A stretch of 7,435 nucleotides of DNA, taken from Syntrophales bacterium (GTDB taxonomy: Bacteria; Desulfobacterota; Syntrophia; Syntrophales; UBA2210). The notes beneath the pieces are model-generated. The model did no database searches. It saw nothing but the letters and a program-made list of their open reading frames with translations, and was not told the origin of the DNA. The position numbers were made by a program, and so were the translations under genes. This document shows positions 1-6,292 of the stretch, piece by piece (the first letter of the stretch is position 1; each line of letters starts with the position of its first letter). The stretch lies in contig JAUSPK010000140.1 of the NCBI GenBank assembly GCA_030655735.1, positions 1 to 7,435 of the forward strand. Reading direction: 5' to 3'.

Positions 1-1
1 T

Positions 2-487
2 TCCAGTACCATTGCCAAAGAGATGGGTCTTTCAGAGGAACAGGTTGAAGGAGTCCGCATGGCCGGGATTATTCATGATCTCGGCAAGATATCTATCCCT
101 GCCGACATTCTGAGCAAGCCGGGTAACTTATCCAAACTCGAATTCGATCTCATAACATCTCATCCACGGGTCGGTTACGACATATTAAAGACGATAGAAT
201 TTCCATGGCCGGTTGCTCAAATCGTGCTTCAACATCATGAGAGGATGGATGGTTCCGGCTATCCGCAAGGATTATCGGGTAACGATATTCTCCTGGAAGC
301 GAGGGTCCTGGGAGTAGCAGATGTTGTTGAAGCCATGGTTTCTCACCGACCTTACCGGTCGGCTCTTGATGTAGATAAGGCATTGGAGGAAATCTCAAAT
401 AACGGTGGCAGTGTCCTTTATGATGCCGAAGTTGTGGATGCCTGTTTGAGGCTTTTTGCCGAGAAAGGGTTTGAGTTCGAGGAATAG
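2..487 (+). CDS. HD-GYP domain protein, C-terminal part (5' end outside window)
   Basis: The reading frame is open from base 2, so the gene starts upstream of the window; the first internal ATG is at 23. The visible 161 residues are most of an HD-GYP domain. Counting from the Met at 23, the metal-binding HD pair is in HDLGK (18-22), a further His is in TSHP (about 47), the signature HHERMDGSGYP is at 71-81, and the trailing block VADVVEAM...RPYR follows at 98-112. Known HD-GYP proteins are metal-dependent phosphodiesterases that hydrolyse cyclic di-GMP, sometimes cGAMP. All catalytic signatures look intact, so activity is likely, but the missing N-terminal sensory or receiver part hides the input signal. 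The stop codon TAG (485-487) directly touches the ATG of the next gene, which suggests one operon and translational coupling. Family assignment is secure; substrate and pathway are unknown. Confidence 0.93.
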   Translation, partial: SSTIAKEMGLSEEQVEGVRMAGIIHDLGKISIPADILSKPGNLSKLEFDLITSHPRVGYDILKTIEFPWPVAQIVLQHHERMDGSGYPQGLSGNDILLEARVLGVADVVEAMVSHRPYRSALDVDKALEEISNNGGSVLYDAEVVDACLRLFAEKGFEFEE

Positions 488-1381
488 ATGCATCGATATC
501 AAAAAAACACTATCCCACTGCTTCAAGATGGCGAGCACATAATCCTGCAAAGCCAGGGGGCATATAAGAGCAATTCTCGCTCGGGGTGGAAGATAGCCTG
601 GTGCTTTCTGACCAACCGGCGATTTGTAATATACCAGGGATCAGCAATCAGATTCGACATCCCACTTGACGATATTACAGACCTGGTGACGGAAAAGGTT
701 CACTATGTTATCAGAAAAAAAGAGGCGTTCTGCCTTTTTTATAACTCAAAAAAGGGTCCTGCAAAGAGCAGGATCTGGTTTGTCACATCGGACTTAGATG
801 ACTGGAAGACAAAGATCCATCAGGCATGCATTTTAAAGGTCGATGTGGCGACGGTCGAAAAGATTGCAGGCGGACTGGATCATGATGGTCAGGATATCCT
901 GTGGTACCTGTGGGACAAAAGCCACGCCAGAATCGATCAGTTAGCTGAACTCATTAATGCTTCTAACCATATGCATGTGCTTATGAATATAAGGGAAACG
1001 ATTAACCCCGTCGCTGAAAAAATAATCGGATGTCCGATACTTTCCTTCGAGAGGTCAAAGGTTGATCCGGAGACGGGGAAGGCGGTTTTGTTCAGCTGGT
1101 GGTTGATGGGAAATCATGATAAATGGACACAAAGCGATGAGCGCCTGCTGGACATATTCGATGAAGATTCCTGCATACAGGTCGTTATGGAAGTAAAAGG
1201 AATAGAGGTGTCTGATTTAAGGCTGGACGTTGAAAGAGATCAGATCGCTGTGAGGTCTGTGAAAACCGGTTCTACATGGAAGGAAATCATCAATTTACCT
1301 GCTGAAATAGATCCTGACAGCCATGAAATGCACCTGAAAAACAACCTGCTGGAGATCAAATTGTCCAAAAGGACTCAGTGA
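488..1381 (+). CDS. Unrecognised protein: PH/GRAM-like N-terminus plus C-terminal alpha-crystallin (Hsp20-like) domain
   Basis: This 297-residue soluble protein shows no signal peptide or membrane segment. I do not recognise a named family for the whole chain. Residues about 10-115 look like a bacterial PH/GRAM-type domain: a Gly/Ser-rich strand, then W..AWCFLTNRRFVIY, then IPLDDITDL, the usual strand-turn-strand pattern. Residues about 120-190 are mainly helical and could be winged-helix-like (ILWYLWDKSHARIDQLAELI); this is weak. Residues about 228-295 fit an alpha-crystallin domain: QVVMEVKGIEVSDLRLDVE, then INLPAEIDPDSHEMHLKNN, then LLEIKLSK, matching the family's closing 'NGvLEI.l.K' motif. 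It starts at the base after the HD-GYP stop, with GAGG at 479-482 as ribosome site, and is followed by a tandem ArsA/Get3 ATPase. Some ArsA/Get3 relatives carry an Hsp20-like domain at their own C-terminus, so this could be the same module on a separate chain. That partnership is inference. Confidence 0.75.
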   Translation: MHRYQKNTIPLLQDGEHIILQSQGAYKSNSRSGWKIAWCFLTNRRFVIYQGSAIRFDIPLDDITDLVTEKVHYVIRKKEAFCLFYNSKKGPAKSRIWFVTSDLDDWKTKIHQACILKVDVATVEKIAGGLDHDGQDILWYLWDKSHARIDQLAELINASNHMHVLMNIRETINPVAEKIIGCPILSFERSKVDPETGKAVLFSWWLMGNHDKWTQSDERLLDIFDEDSCIQVVMEVKGIEVSDLRLDVERDQIAVRSVKTGSTWKEIINLPAEIDPDSHEMHLKNNLLEIKLSKRTQ

Positions 1382-1408
1382 TTAGTGGTTAGTGGTCAGT
1401 GGTCAGTC
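1381..1408 (+). repeat. Heptanucleotide tandem repeat in the intergenic gap (4 units)
   Basis: Four consecutive 7-base units, ATTAGTG, GTTAGTG, GTCAGTG and GTCAGTC, begin on the last base of the preceding stop codon. They fill most of the short gap before the ATPase gene. The unit resembles the left modules of the two repeat blocks inside that gene (TCAGGGA/TCAGTGG). Such heptad arrays resemble the short tandemly repeated repetitive (STRR) sequences described in cyanobacteria. Confidence 0.85.
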
Positions 1409-1437
1409 TTCAATATTCAACAATTAATTGCTCCCCC

Positions 1438-1442
1438 GGAGG
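1438..1442 (+). promoter_or_regulatory. Ribosome binding site deciding the ATPase start
   Basis: GGAGG lies 6 bases before the ATG at 1449. A longer open frame begins at a TTG at 1428, but that start would put this Shine-Dalgarno sequence inside the coding region and has no site of its own. The ATG at 1449 is therefore preferred. Confidence 0.8.
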
Positions 1443-1448
1443 TTAGCA

Positions 1449-3557
1449 ATGCTGTCTCATCATGTGCCTGAATATCTCCAGAACAAAGATTTAAGATTAA
1501 TCCTTTTCGGCGGAAAAGGCGGTGTGGGCAAGACTACCATGGCGGCAAGCGCTGCTATCCATCTTGCCCAATCATATCACAACGAAAAGAAGGTGTTGGT
1601 GGTTTCGACCGACCCCGCACATTCTTTGGGGGATAGCTTTGGAATAGAGTTAGGGGATAAAGTTACAGAAGTACAGGGATCAGGGGTCAGGGGTCAGGGG
1701 TCAGACCAGCAACGAGCAACGAGCGGCGAGCAACAACCAGTGACCAATGACCAATGTCCAATGACTAATTTATATGCCCGTGAGCTGGACACGTCCAGGT
1801 TGGCGGACGAATTCAAGGAGAAGAATGAAGCTGTTATTAAAAAATTGGCCGACAGGGGAACCTATTTCGACCGGCAGGATATCGCGGAATTTTTCGATCT
1901 TTCACTCCCCGGTATGGATGAGGTGATGGCCGTTATTGAAATGGCCAATCTCATACGCGATGAAACCTGTGATATCCTGGTAGTGGACACCGCTCCCACC
2001 GGGCATACAGTCAGGATGCTTAACCTGCCCGAACAGATGCAGAAGTGGATTGAAGTAATGGACATGATGCAACATAAACACCGCTACATGGCCACGCACT
2101 TTACGGGGAGAAAATACATAAAAGATGAGTGCGATTTATTCCTTGATAACCTTTCGTCGGACATCGACAGGGTTAAGAAGCTGCTTTCCAACAGTCAGAC
2201 AACCCGCTTTGTCCCCGTGACTATACCTGAGCCCATGAGTATCTATGAAACTGAAAGAATGCTCATATCGCTCGAAAAGATCAATATTCCGGTGAAGGAT
2301 ATAATAGTCAATCGCGTGATGGAGAGTGACGGCTGCGAGTTTTGCAGGCTGAAAAAGGAGGACCAGAAAACCCCCTTGGCTGAAATCGAGGATAAATTTT
2401 CTCGATATAACCTGATTAAGGTTCCCCTGTTTCCCCTGGAAATCCGGGGAGTAGACGGATTAAAGGGGCTGGCGGACTATTTCTCAGGCAAATCCTGGCC
2501 GGTGGAAATCGAGAAGGATGATCAGCCGGATGAAGATCCCGGAACGTATGTGACCCTGAGCCCTGATCTTGAATTTATTATCTTTGGAGGCAAGGGCGGA
2601 GTCGGCAAGACAACCCTGGCTTCCGCCACTGCCATTCATCTGGCCCGACGAAATCCGGGAAAAAAGGTTCTCATCTTTTCAACCGATCCGGCTCATTCAT
2701 TATCCGATTCCTTCAAGTTATCTATCGGGGATGAAATTACGCCGATAGACTGGTCAGGGATCAGTGGTCATGGGACAATCCGCAATCCGCAATCCGCAAT
2801 CCGCAATCTGTACGCCCTTGAGATAAACGCAGATGAGTTGTTTGAAAATTTCAAACGAAATTTCAAAGAAGACATAGAGGAGATATTCGATAAATTTTTA
2901 GGAAGGGGGTTTGACATCAAATTCGACCGCGAGGTCATGACGGAGCTTTTTACTCTTGCACCCCCGGGGCTGGACGAGATTATGGCCCTGGACACGATCA
3001 TGGATCTGAGGAAAGAAGGAAAATATGATCTCTTCATCCTTGATACATCGCCTACAGGCCATCTGCTTCGCTTTTTGGAACTTCCTGATATGGTCAGGGA
3101 ATGGTTGAAGGCGTTTTTCAGGCTGCTTTTGAAATATAAGGGGGTTGTCAGGCTGACAAAGGCAGCTGAAAGGGCGCTGGCTATGTCCAAAAACGTCAGA
3201 AGGATTCAGGAAACCCTGACGTCTCCTGATAGAACGGATTTCGTCGGAGTTACTATTCCTGAGGCCATGGGCGTCCTCGAACTGGAAAGGCTGATTGGAT
3301 CTCTGGATAATTCCGGGATCCCCTGCAATAATATCGCAATCAATATGGTCATCCCGCAGACGGATTGTGATTTCTGCTCATTAAAAGGGGCGGAGCAGCA
3401 GGGGTATATAAAAGAGATTCGTTCAAGGTATCCCGACCGTACCGTTACAAAAATACCCTTGTTCCCCCATGAGATCCGGGGAGTGGACAATTTAAGCAGG
3501 ATTGGCGAAATTATGTTCCAATTTTCAAGTTCAGCCTCGGATTTACCGCCGCTTTAA
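1449..3557 (+). CDS. Tandem ArsA/Get3-family ATPase (two fused NTPase halves)
   Basis: This 702-residue cytosolic ATPase is built from two homologous ArsA/Get3 (TRC40) halves. Half 1 has the deviant Walker A GGKGGVGKTT (21-30), switch I STDPAHSLGDSF (53-64), switch II DTAPTGHT (180-187), a CxxC (C296, C299) and PLFPLEIRGVDGL (326-338). Half 2 repeats the order: GGKGGVGKTT (380-389), STDPAHSLSDSF (411-422), DTSPTGH (532-538), CxxC (C640, C643) and PLFPHEIRGVDNL (670-682). Both sites keep the Walker Lys and the signature Lys, so both should bind ATP. Family members act as the ATPase of arsenite pumps (ArsA) or as tail-anchored protein targeting factors (Get3). No arsB, arsC, arsD or arsR is visible, and the CxxC motifs are Get3-like, so arsenite export is not supported. 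The neighbouring gene carries an alpha-crystallin domain, which hints at a protein-handling complex. Oddity: each half carries in-frame heptad-repeat DNA just before its NLYA strand. Family certain, role unknown. Confidence 0.92.
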   Translation: MLSHHVPEYLQNKDLRLILFGGKGGVGKTTMAASAAIHLAQSYHNEKKVLVVSTDPAHSLGDSFGIELGDKVTEVQGSGVRGQGSDQQRATSGEQQPVTNDQCPMTNLYARELDTSRLADEFKEKNEAVIKKLADRGTYFDRQDIAEFFDLSLPGMDEVMAVIEMANLIRDETCDILVVDTAPTGHTVRMLNLPEQMQKWIEVMDMMQHKHRYMATHFTGRKYIKDECDLFLDNLSSDIDRVKKLLSNSQTTRFVPVTIPEPMSIYETERMLISLEKINIPVKDIIVNRVMESDGCEFCRLKKEDQKTPLAEIEDKFSRYNLIKVPLFPLEIRGVDGLKGLADYFSGKSWPVEIEKDDQPDEDPGTYVTLSPDLEFIIFGGKGGVGKTTLASATAIHLARRNPGKKVLIFSTDPAHSLSDSFKLSIGDEITPIDWSGISGHGTIRNPQSAIRNLYALEINADELFENFKRNFKEDIEEIFDKFLGRGFDIKFDREVMTELFTLAPPGLDEIMALDTIMDLRKEGKYDLFILDTSPTGHLLRFLELPDMVREWLKAFFRLLLKYKGVVRLTKAAERALAMSKNVRRIQETLTSPDRTDFVGVTIPEAMGVLELERLIGSLDNSGIPCNNIAINMVIPQTDCDFCSLKGAEQQGYIKEIRSRYPDRTVTKIPLFPHEIRGVDNLSRIGEIMFQFSSSASDLPPL
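1674..1768 (+). repeat. In-frame heptad repeats inside ATPase half 1
   Basis: Three successive 7-base families lie within the coding sequence. CAGGGAT plus three CAGGGGT units run from 1674 to 1701. AACGAGC-type units (AACGAGC twice, GGCGAGC) run from about 1711 to 1731. CCAATGA-type units (CCAGTGA, CCAATGA, CCAATGT, CCAATGA) run from 1737 to 1764. They encode a low-complexity Gly/Ser/Gln-rich stretch at about residues 76-106, ending right at the conserved NLYA. Frame is kept and no stop is introduced. The matching loop in family members is short, so this looks like an insertion. Confidence 0.88.
2754..2810 (+). repeat. In-frame heptad repeats inside ATPase half 2
   Basis: The block starts with TCAGGGA, TCAGTGG and TCATGGG (2754-2774). 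Four CAATCCG units (2776-2803) and a diverged CAATCTG (2804-2810) follow. It encodes about residues 435-452, ending again at the conserved NLYA strand, the same place as the block in half 1. The left module shares 15 of 16 bases with half 1 (CAGGGATCAG, then G or T, then GGTCA), whereas the right modules belong to different heptad families. Confidence 0.88.
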
Positions 3558-3893
3558 CCAGGTGGAGCATAAATGATCTTTACGAGTAAATTTCCATTCG
3601 AAAGGCTTTGCAATCCCCTCATAATACTGTTGGAAGCCTGAGATACGCTCCTTAAGAGCCTGGAGTGAAAGAAAATCATTTGGCGTAAGAGCCTTTCGTT
3701 GAAGAACCAAAAAATAGATTTCGATCTGGTTGAGCCAGCTGGCACGGACAGGGCCACGGATAAGCGCAAGATTTGTATAGTTGCCTTACAAACGTTCGAT
3801 AGATTTTGAACCACGATGAGCAGAACCATTATCGACATCCAGAAAAGTTGCGATTTTTTCTTGATTATAGCCGGAGTCTGGAATAGCATAACG
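3558..3893 (-). pseudogene. IS630-like DDE transposase remnant (3' part, nonsense codon)
   Basis: Read on the minus strand, this stretch encodes the C-terminal catalytic part of an IS630-type transposase. From 3893 downward it gives IATFLDVDNGSAHRG, with the second catalytic Asp in DNG, and then SKSIERL. A TAA at 3786-3788 follows, and the same frame continues with NLALIRGPVRASWLNQIEIY, carrying the family's SWLNQ.E block and third acidic residue. It goes on with QRKALTPNDF, YYEGIAKPFEWKFTRKD. The TAA sits where a CAA Gln codon would restore the frame, so a single C-to-T change explains it. The N-terminal half, with the helix-turn-helix and first Asp, is missing; on that side the sequence runs directly into the riboswitch. 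The frame continues to a stop at 3543-3545, inside the last codons of the convergent ATPase gene. No terminal inverted repeats were identified. It should be inactive. Confidence 0.85.
3861..3889 (+). promoter_or_regulatory. Candidate sigma-70-type promoter for the thiamine operon
   Basis: TTGATT (3861-3866) and TAGCAT (3884-3889) are separated by 17 bases. Each matches 4 of 6 consensus positions. Transcription would start near 3896, just before the riboswitch aptamer. The match is weak and could be chance, but a promoter is required close upstream of the aptamer, and this one falls inside the transposase remnant. Confidence 0.3.
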
Positions 3894-3903
3894 GCTTGAA
3901 AGA

Positions 3904-3986
3904 TTCAGGGGTGCTTGGGGCGTAGTGATCCCGGGCTGAGATGATACCCTTTGAACCGGATCTGGGTAATGCCAGCGCAGGGAGAT
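3904..3986 (+). ncRNA. TPP riboswitch aptamer (THI element)
   Basis: The conserved THI-box elements are present in order: GGGGTGC (3908-3914), CTGAGAtgATACCC (3936-3949), TTGAACC, and CTGGGTAATGCCAGCG, then CAGGGA. Visible helices are P2 (GGGT 3909-3912 with ACCC 3946-3949), P3 (3914-3919 with 3930-3935) and P5 (CTGG 3962-3965 with CCAG 3972-3975). P1 is short and weak. The aptamer binds thiamine diphosphate and represses the genes downstream. It precedes a terminator and the thiamine pyrophosphokinase gene, so it should control at least that gene and probably the whole thi cluster by attenuation. Confidence 0.95.
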
Positions 3987-4016
3987 AGGATTCAGCATCT
4001 TTTCAAGGCGTACCCA
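3963..4016 (+). promoter_or_regulatory. Antiterminator pairing linking aptamer to terminator
   Basis: TGGGTAATGCC (3963-3973), part of the P5 stem-loop, can pair with GGCGTACCCA (4007-4016), the 5' arm of the terminator. This gives 10 base pairs with one bulged A (3969) and one G-U pair. The pairing is mutually exclusive with both P5 and the terminator. The expected logic is that bound TPP holds P5, the terminator forms and expression is off; without TPP the antiterminator forms and transcription continues. The pairing is seen directly; the mechanism is inferred from known terminator-type TPP riboswitches. Confidence 0.7.
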
Positions 4017-4036
4017 TTATCGGGTACGCCTTTTTT
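4005..4036 (+). terminator. Rho-independent terminator of the TPP riboswitch
   Basis: A perfect 9-bp stem, GGCGTACCC (4007-4015) with GGGTACGCC (4022-4030), has a 6-base loop and can be extended by two A-T pairs. It is followed by six T residues (4031-4036). It lies about 20 bases after the aptamer and 23 bases before the first thiamine gene, the layout of a riboswitch expression platform. Confidence 0.93.
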
Positions 4037-4059
4037 GTTTCTGCCAGGGAGCGAACTGC

Positions 4060-4710
4060 ATGAATAAGATAATCTTTGTCATATCGGGCGGTGTCATGGA
4101 TGATCCGCTGTTTCTTTATGATGAGATCAGAAGCGCCGGCGATCCGGTGGTTATATGCGCCGACGGCGCGGCGCAAAAATTGGTGGCGTCTGATATAACG
4201 CCCGATTATATTGTGGGCGATATGGATTCTATTGATGAAGACACCCTGAGATATTTCGAGGCAAAGGGGAGCGGGATCATCAGGTATCCCGGAGACAAGG
4301 ATGAAACCGACACGCAGCTTGCGCTCGAGTACGCATTCGAGATGGGCTCGGACCAGATACACATATTCGGCGCCCTCGGGGGGAGGATCGACCACGCGCT
4401 GGCGAATATATCTCTCCTTGTAATGTGCGTGAAAAGAGGCGTTGACGCGAAAATAATTGATAAGGATTGCGAGCTTTTTGTCATTGACCGGTCATGCGTG
4501 ATCAATGGCAGAGAGGATGAAACAATTTCTCTGATCCCCCTGTCTACGGATGTCACGGGGATCACCCTCGAAGGTTTCATGTATCCTCTCTCCGACGGGG
4601 TGATGGAGATTGGAAGACCATACGGCGTAAGCAACAGACTGACCGGAGCGAGGGGAAAGATCTCGGTGGAAGCCGGTTATCTCCTGATTATACGCCAGAT
4701 TGGAATATAG
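4060..4710 (+). CDS. Thiamine pyrophosphokinase (thiamine diphosphokinase)
   Basis: This enzyme transfers a diphosphate from ATP to thiamine, giving thiamine diphosphate (TPP). The 216-residue length is normal for the bacterial family. Visible motifs are ADGAA (34-38), GDMDS (53-57, metal/nucleotide binding), KDETDTQLAL (80-89), GGRIDH (107-112) and a C-terminal thiamine-binding Ser-Asn (191-192). The start has AGGGAG at 4046-4051, 8 bases upstream. It is the first gene after the riboswitch terminator. Naming caution: in Bacillus this enzyme is called ThiN, but the unrelated archaeal-type ThiN (thiamine-phosphate synthase) is a domain of the next gene. A pyrophosphokinase normally uses free thiamine, so de novo synthesis would need removal of phosphate from thiamine phosphate, or a ThiL kinase elsewhere. 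Confidence 0.93.
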   Translation: MNKIIFVISGGVMDDPLFLYDEIRSAGDPVVICADGAAQKLVASDITPDYIVGDMDSIDEDTLRYFEAKGSGIIRYPGDKDETDTQLALEYAFEMGSDQIHIFGALGGRIDHALANISLLVMCVKRGVDAKIIDKDCELFVIDRSCVINGREDETISLIPLSTDVTGITLEGFMYPLSDGVMEIGRPYGVSNRLTGARGKISVEAGYLLIIRQIGI

Positions 4711-4730
4711 TATCGTGCTAATCAGGAAAT

Positions 4731-4742
4731 GTTATTTCGACC
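4731..4742 (+). repeat. Partial extra copy of the MITE end
   Basis: GTTATTTCGACC matches the left end of the adjacent palindromic element (GTCATTTCGACC at 4751-4762) at 11 of 12 bases, offset by 20. It may be a leftover of an earlier insertion or a local duplication. Confidence 0.5.
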
Positions 4743-4748
4743 ATCTTT

Positions 4749-4834
4749 CTGTCATTTCGACCGCAGGGAGCTATAGTACCCTTTAGGGTGAAATCTTAGA
4801 TTTCTCAGTCGTCAGGACTCCTTCGAAATGACAG
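4749..4834 (+). repeat. MITE-like palindromic element between the kinase gene and thiDN
   Basis: This 86-bp element has perfect 12-bp terminal inverted repeats, CTGTCATTTCGA (4749-4760) and TCGAAATGACAG (4823-4834). Inside are two smaller palindromes: ACCCT-TT-AGGGT (4778-4789) and GAAATCT-T-AGATTTC (4790-4804). It has no coding capacity. The end sequence and the internal AAATCT/AGATTTCTC resemble dispersed intergenic repeats known from many bacterial genomes; I recognise this from memory, not from a search. As RNA it would form a branched hairpin within the operon. Confidence 0.8.
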
Positions 4835-4849
4835 AGTATCAGTAGCATG

Positions 4850-4879
4850 ACACCATCCTTTTCCGGCAGGAAGGGGTGT
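4850..4879 (+). repeat. Hairpin just upstream of thiDN
   Basis: ACACC (4850-4854) pairs with GGTGT (4875-4879), and an inner CCTT..CC / GGAAGG stem closes a GGCA loop. No T-tract follows, so it is not an intrinsic terminator. It ends 7 bases before the AAGGAG ribosome site (4887-4892) of thiDN. It could be an RNA processing or stabilising structure; no regulator is recognised. Confidence 0.4.
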
Positions 4880-4900
4880 GGATTGTAAGGAGAAAAAGAA

Positions 4901-6241
4901 ATGACGGTAGCAAGAGTGTTGACTATAGCGGGGTCGGATTCCGGCGGCGGAGCCGGGATACAAGCGGACCTCAAAACCATTACGGCGCTCGGAGGGTTCG
5001 GCATGAGCGTGATCACGGCCCTGACCGCTCAGAACACGCTGGGCGTGCATGGGATTCACGAGGTCCCCACCGATTTTATAGAAAAGCAGTTTGACGCGGT
5101 GGCCACCGATATCGGTGTCGATGCCGCGAAGACGGGGATGCTCTCCAGCTCAGAGATCATGCTGGTCGTCGCGGAAAAGATAAAGCAGTACGGGATAGAA
5201 AAACTCGTCGTTGACCCCGTGATGGTGGCCAAGGGGGGCGCGATGCTTATACGGCAGGAGGCGAAGCAGACACTGATCGACCGGCTTCTGCCGCTGGCCT
5301 TTGTGATTACCCCGAATATCCCCGAGGCCGAAGAGCTGACCGGGATGAAGATCGCGACCGTCGATGACATGCAGGAGGCGGCCGTCTCCATTTATCGAAT
5401 GGGGGCGAAGAATGTTTTCCTTAAAGGGGGGCATATGTCGGGGGATGCCTTCGATCTTCTCTATGACGGCACGAATTTCCATCAGTTTGTATCGGAGAGG
5501 GTAGACACGAAGAATACGCACGGCACCGGATGCACCACCTCCGCCGCCATCGCTACGGGACTTGCCCAGGGGATGAATGTTTACGAGGCGGTCAGCAGGG
5601 CGAAGGAGTACATAACGGAGGCCATACGGTCATCCTTAACCATCGGTGGCGGTCACGGGCCGACCAATCACATGGCCGGTATCTTCAGGGAGTGCGAGCG
5701 GTACCGGTGCATCATGGACCTGAAGGCCGCCGTCGAGCTTTTGAAGAGCAAGAAGTGCGGCAACATCATCCCTGAAATACAGTCGAATCTTGCCTACGCC
5801 CTGCCGTATGCCCGTGGGGTGGATGATGTGGCGGCCGTTCCGGGGAGGATCATACGGGTGGGTGAAAAGGCCGAAACGCTCCACGATCCGGAGTTTGGCG
5901 CTTCGAGCCACGTCGCCGGGATTGTGCTCACGGTCATGCGATACGACGAGTCCTTTCGCTCTGCCATGGATATAAGGTTTTCGGAGGAGATTGTCAGGGT
6001 ATGCGGGGAACTGGGTTACGATGTCGACTCCTTCAGCAGGTCTGATGAACCCGCAGAGATAAAGGAGAAGGAAGGATCTTCCCTTGAGTGGGGGACGAAT
6101 TCTGTCTTATCCAGGCGTGACACAATTCCCGATGCCATCTTTGATTGCGGCGACGTCGGGAAAGAGCCGGTGGTCCGGGTCCTGGGGCGGACACCCGCGC
6201 AGGTTGTAGAAAAGGTTTTTAGTATATCGAAGAGATTGTAA
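4901..6241 (+). CDS. thiDN: ThiD-ThiN fusion: HMP/HMP-P kinase and thiamine-phosphate synthase
   Basis: This 446-residue bifunctional cytosolic enzyme has two parts. Residues 1-265 are ThiD, a ribokinase-fold enzyme that phosphorylates hydroxymethylpyrimidine (HMP) and HMP-P to HMP-PP. It shows AGSDSGGGAGIQAD (10-23), DPVMV (105-109), LKGGH (174-178) and the anion-hole/catalytic GTGC (208-211). Residues about 270-446 are an archaeal-type ThiN domain, which couples HMP-PP with thiazole phosphate to form thiamine phosphate in organisms lacking ThiE. It shows IPEIQSNLAYA (290-300), VPGRI (313-317) and FGASSHVA (332-339). Arg316 and His337 match by position and spacing the Arg/His pair reported as important in an archaeal ThiN (from memory). 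The start has AAGGAG 8 bases upstream. The gene is about 190 bp after the pyrophosphokinase gene, with a MITE-like element between. No thiE is visible, consistent with ThiN replacing it. Confidence 0.93.
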   Translation: MTVARVLTIAGSDSGGGAGIQADLKTITALGGFGMSVITALTAQNTLGVHGIHEVPTDFIEKQFDAVATDIGVDAAKTGMLSSSEIMLVVAEKIKQYGIEKLVVDPVMVAKGGAMLIRQEAKQTLIDRLLPLAFVITPNIPEAEELTGMKIATVDDMQEAAVSIYRMGAKNVFLKGGHMSGDAFDLLYDGTNFHQFVSERVDTKNTHGTGCTTSAAIATGLAQGMNVYEAVSRAKEYITEAIRSSLTIGGGHGPTNHMAGIFRECERYRCIMDLKAAVELLKSKKCGNIIPEIQSNLAYALPYARGVDDVAAVPGRIIRVGEKAETLHDPEFGASSHVAGIVLTVMRYDESFRSAMDIRFSEEIVRVCGELGYDVDSFSRSDEPAEIKEKEGSSLEWGTNSVLSRRDTIPDAIFDCGDVGKEPVVRVLGRTPAQVVEKVFSISKRL

Positions 6242-6292
6242 AAGTCTATGTAATAGTCAACAACCGATGGCTTTGTAAAAAGTTCAAAATCT

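Noticed and set aside
1428..1448. Upstream TTG start for the tandem ATPase
   Set aside because: It has no ribosome site of its own and overlaps the GGAGG that serves the ATG at 1449.
1674..1768. CRISPR array
   Set aside because: Units are 7 bases with no spacers; they are simple tandem heptads inside a coding frame.
2768..3190. Minus-strand 140-codon open frame inside the ATPase gene
   Set aside because: It lies opposite clearly conserved coding sequence and its product resembles no family; a shadow frame.
1449..3557. Arsenite efflux pump ATPase (arsA) of an arsenic resistance operon
   Set aside because: No arsB, arsC, arsD or arsR is visible and the Cys motifs are Get3-like CxxC pairs.
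3786..3998. Real minus-strand gene covering the riboswitch
   Set aside because: Its upstream part is the complement of the TPP aptamer and only its C-terminal part matches the transposase remnant.
4749..4834. Intrinsic terminator after the pyrophosphokinase gene
   Set aside because: The inverted ends are 62 bases apart and no T-tract follows; it fits a MITE-like repeat better.
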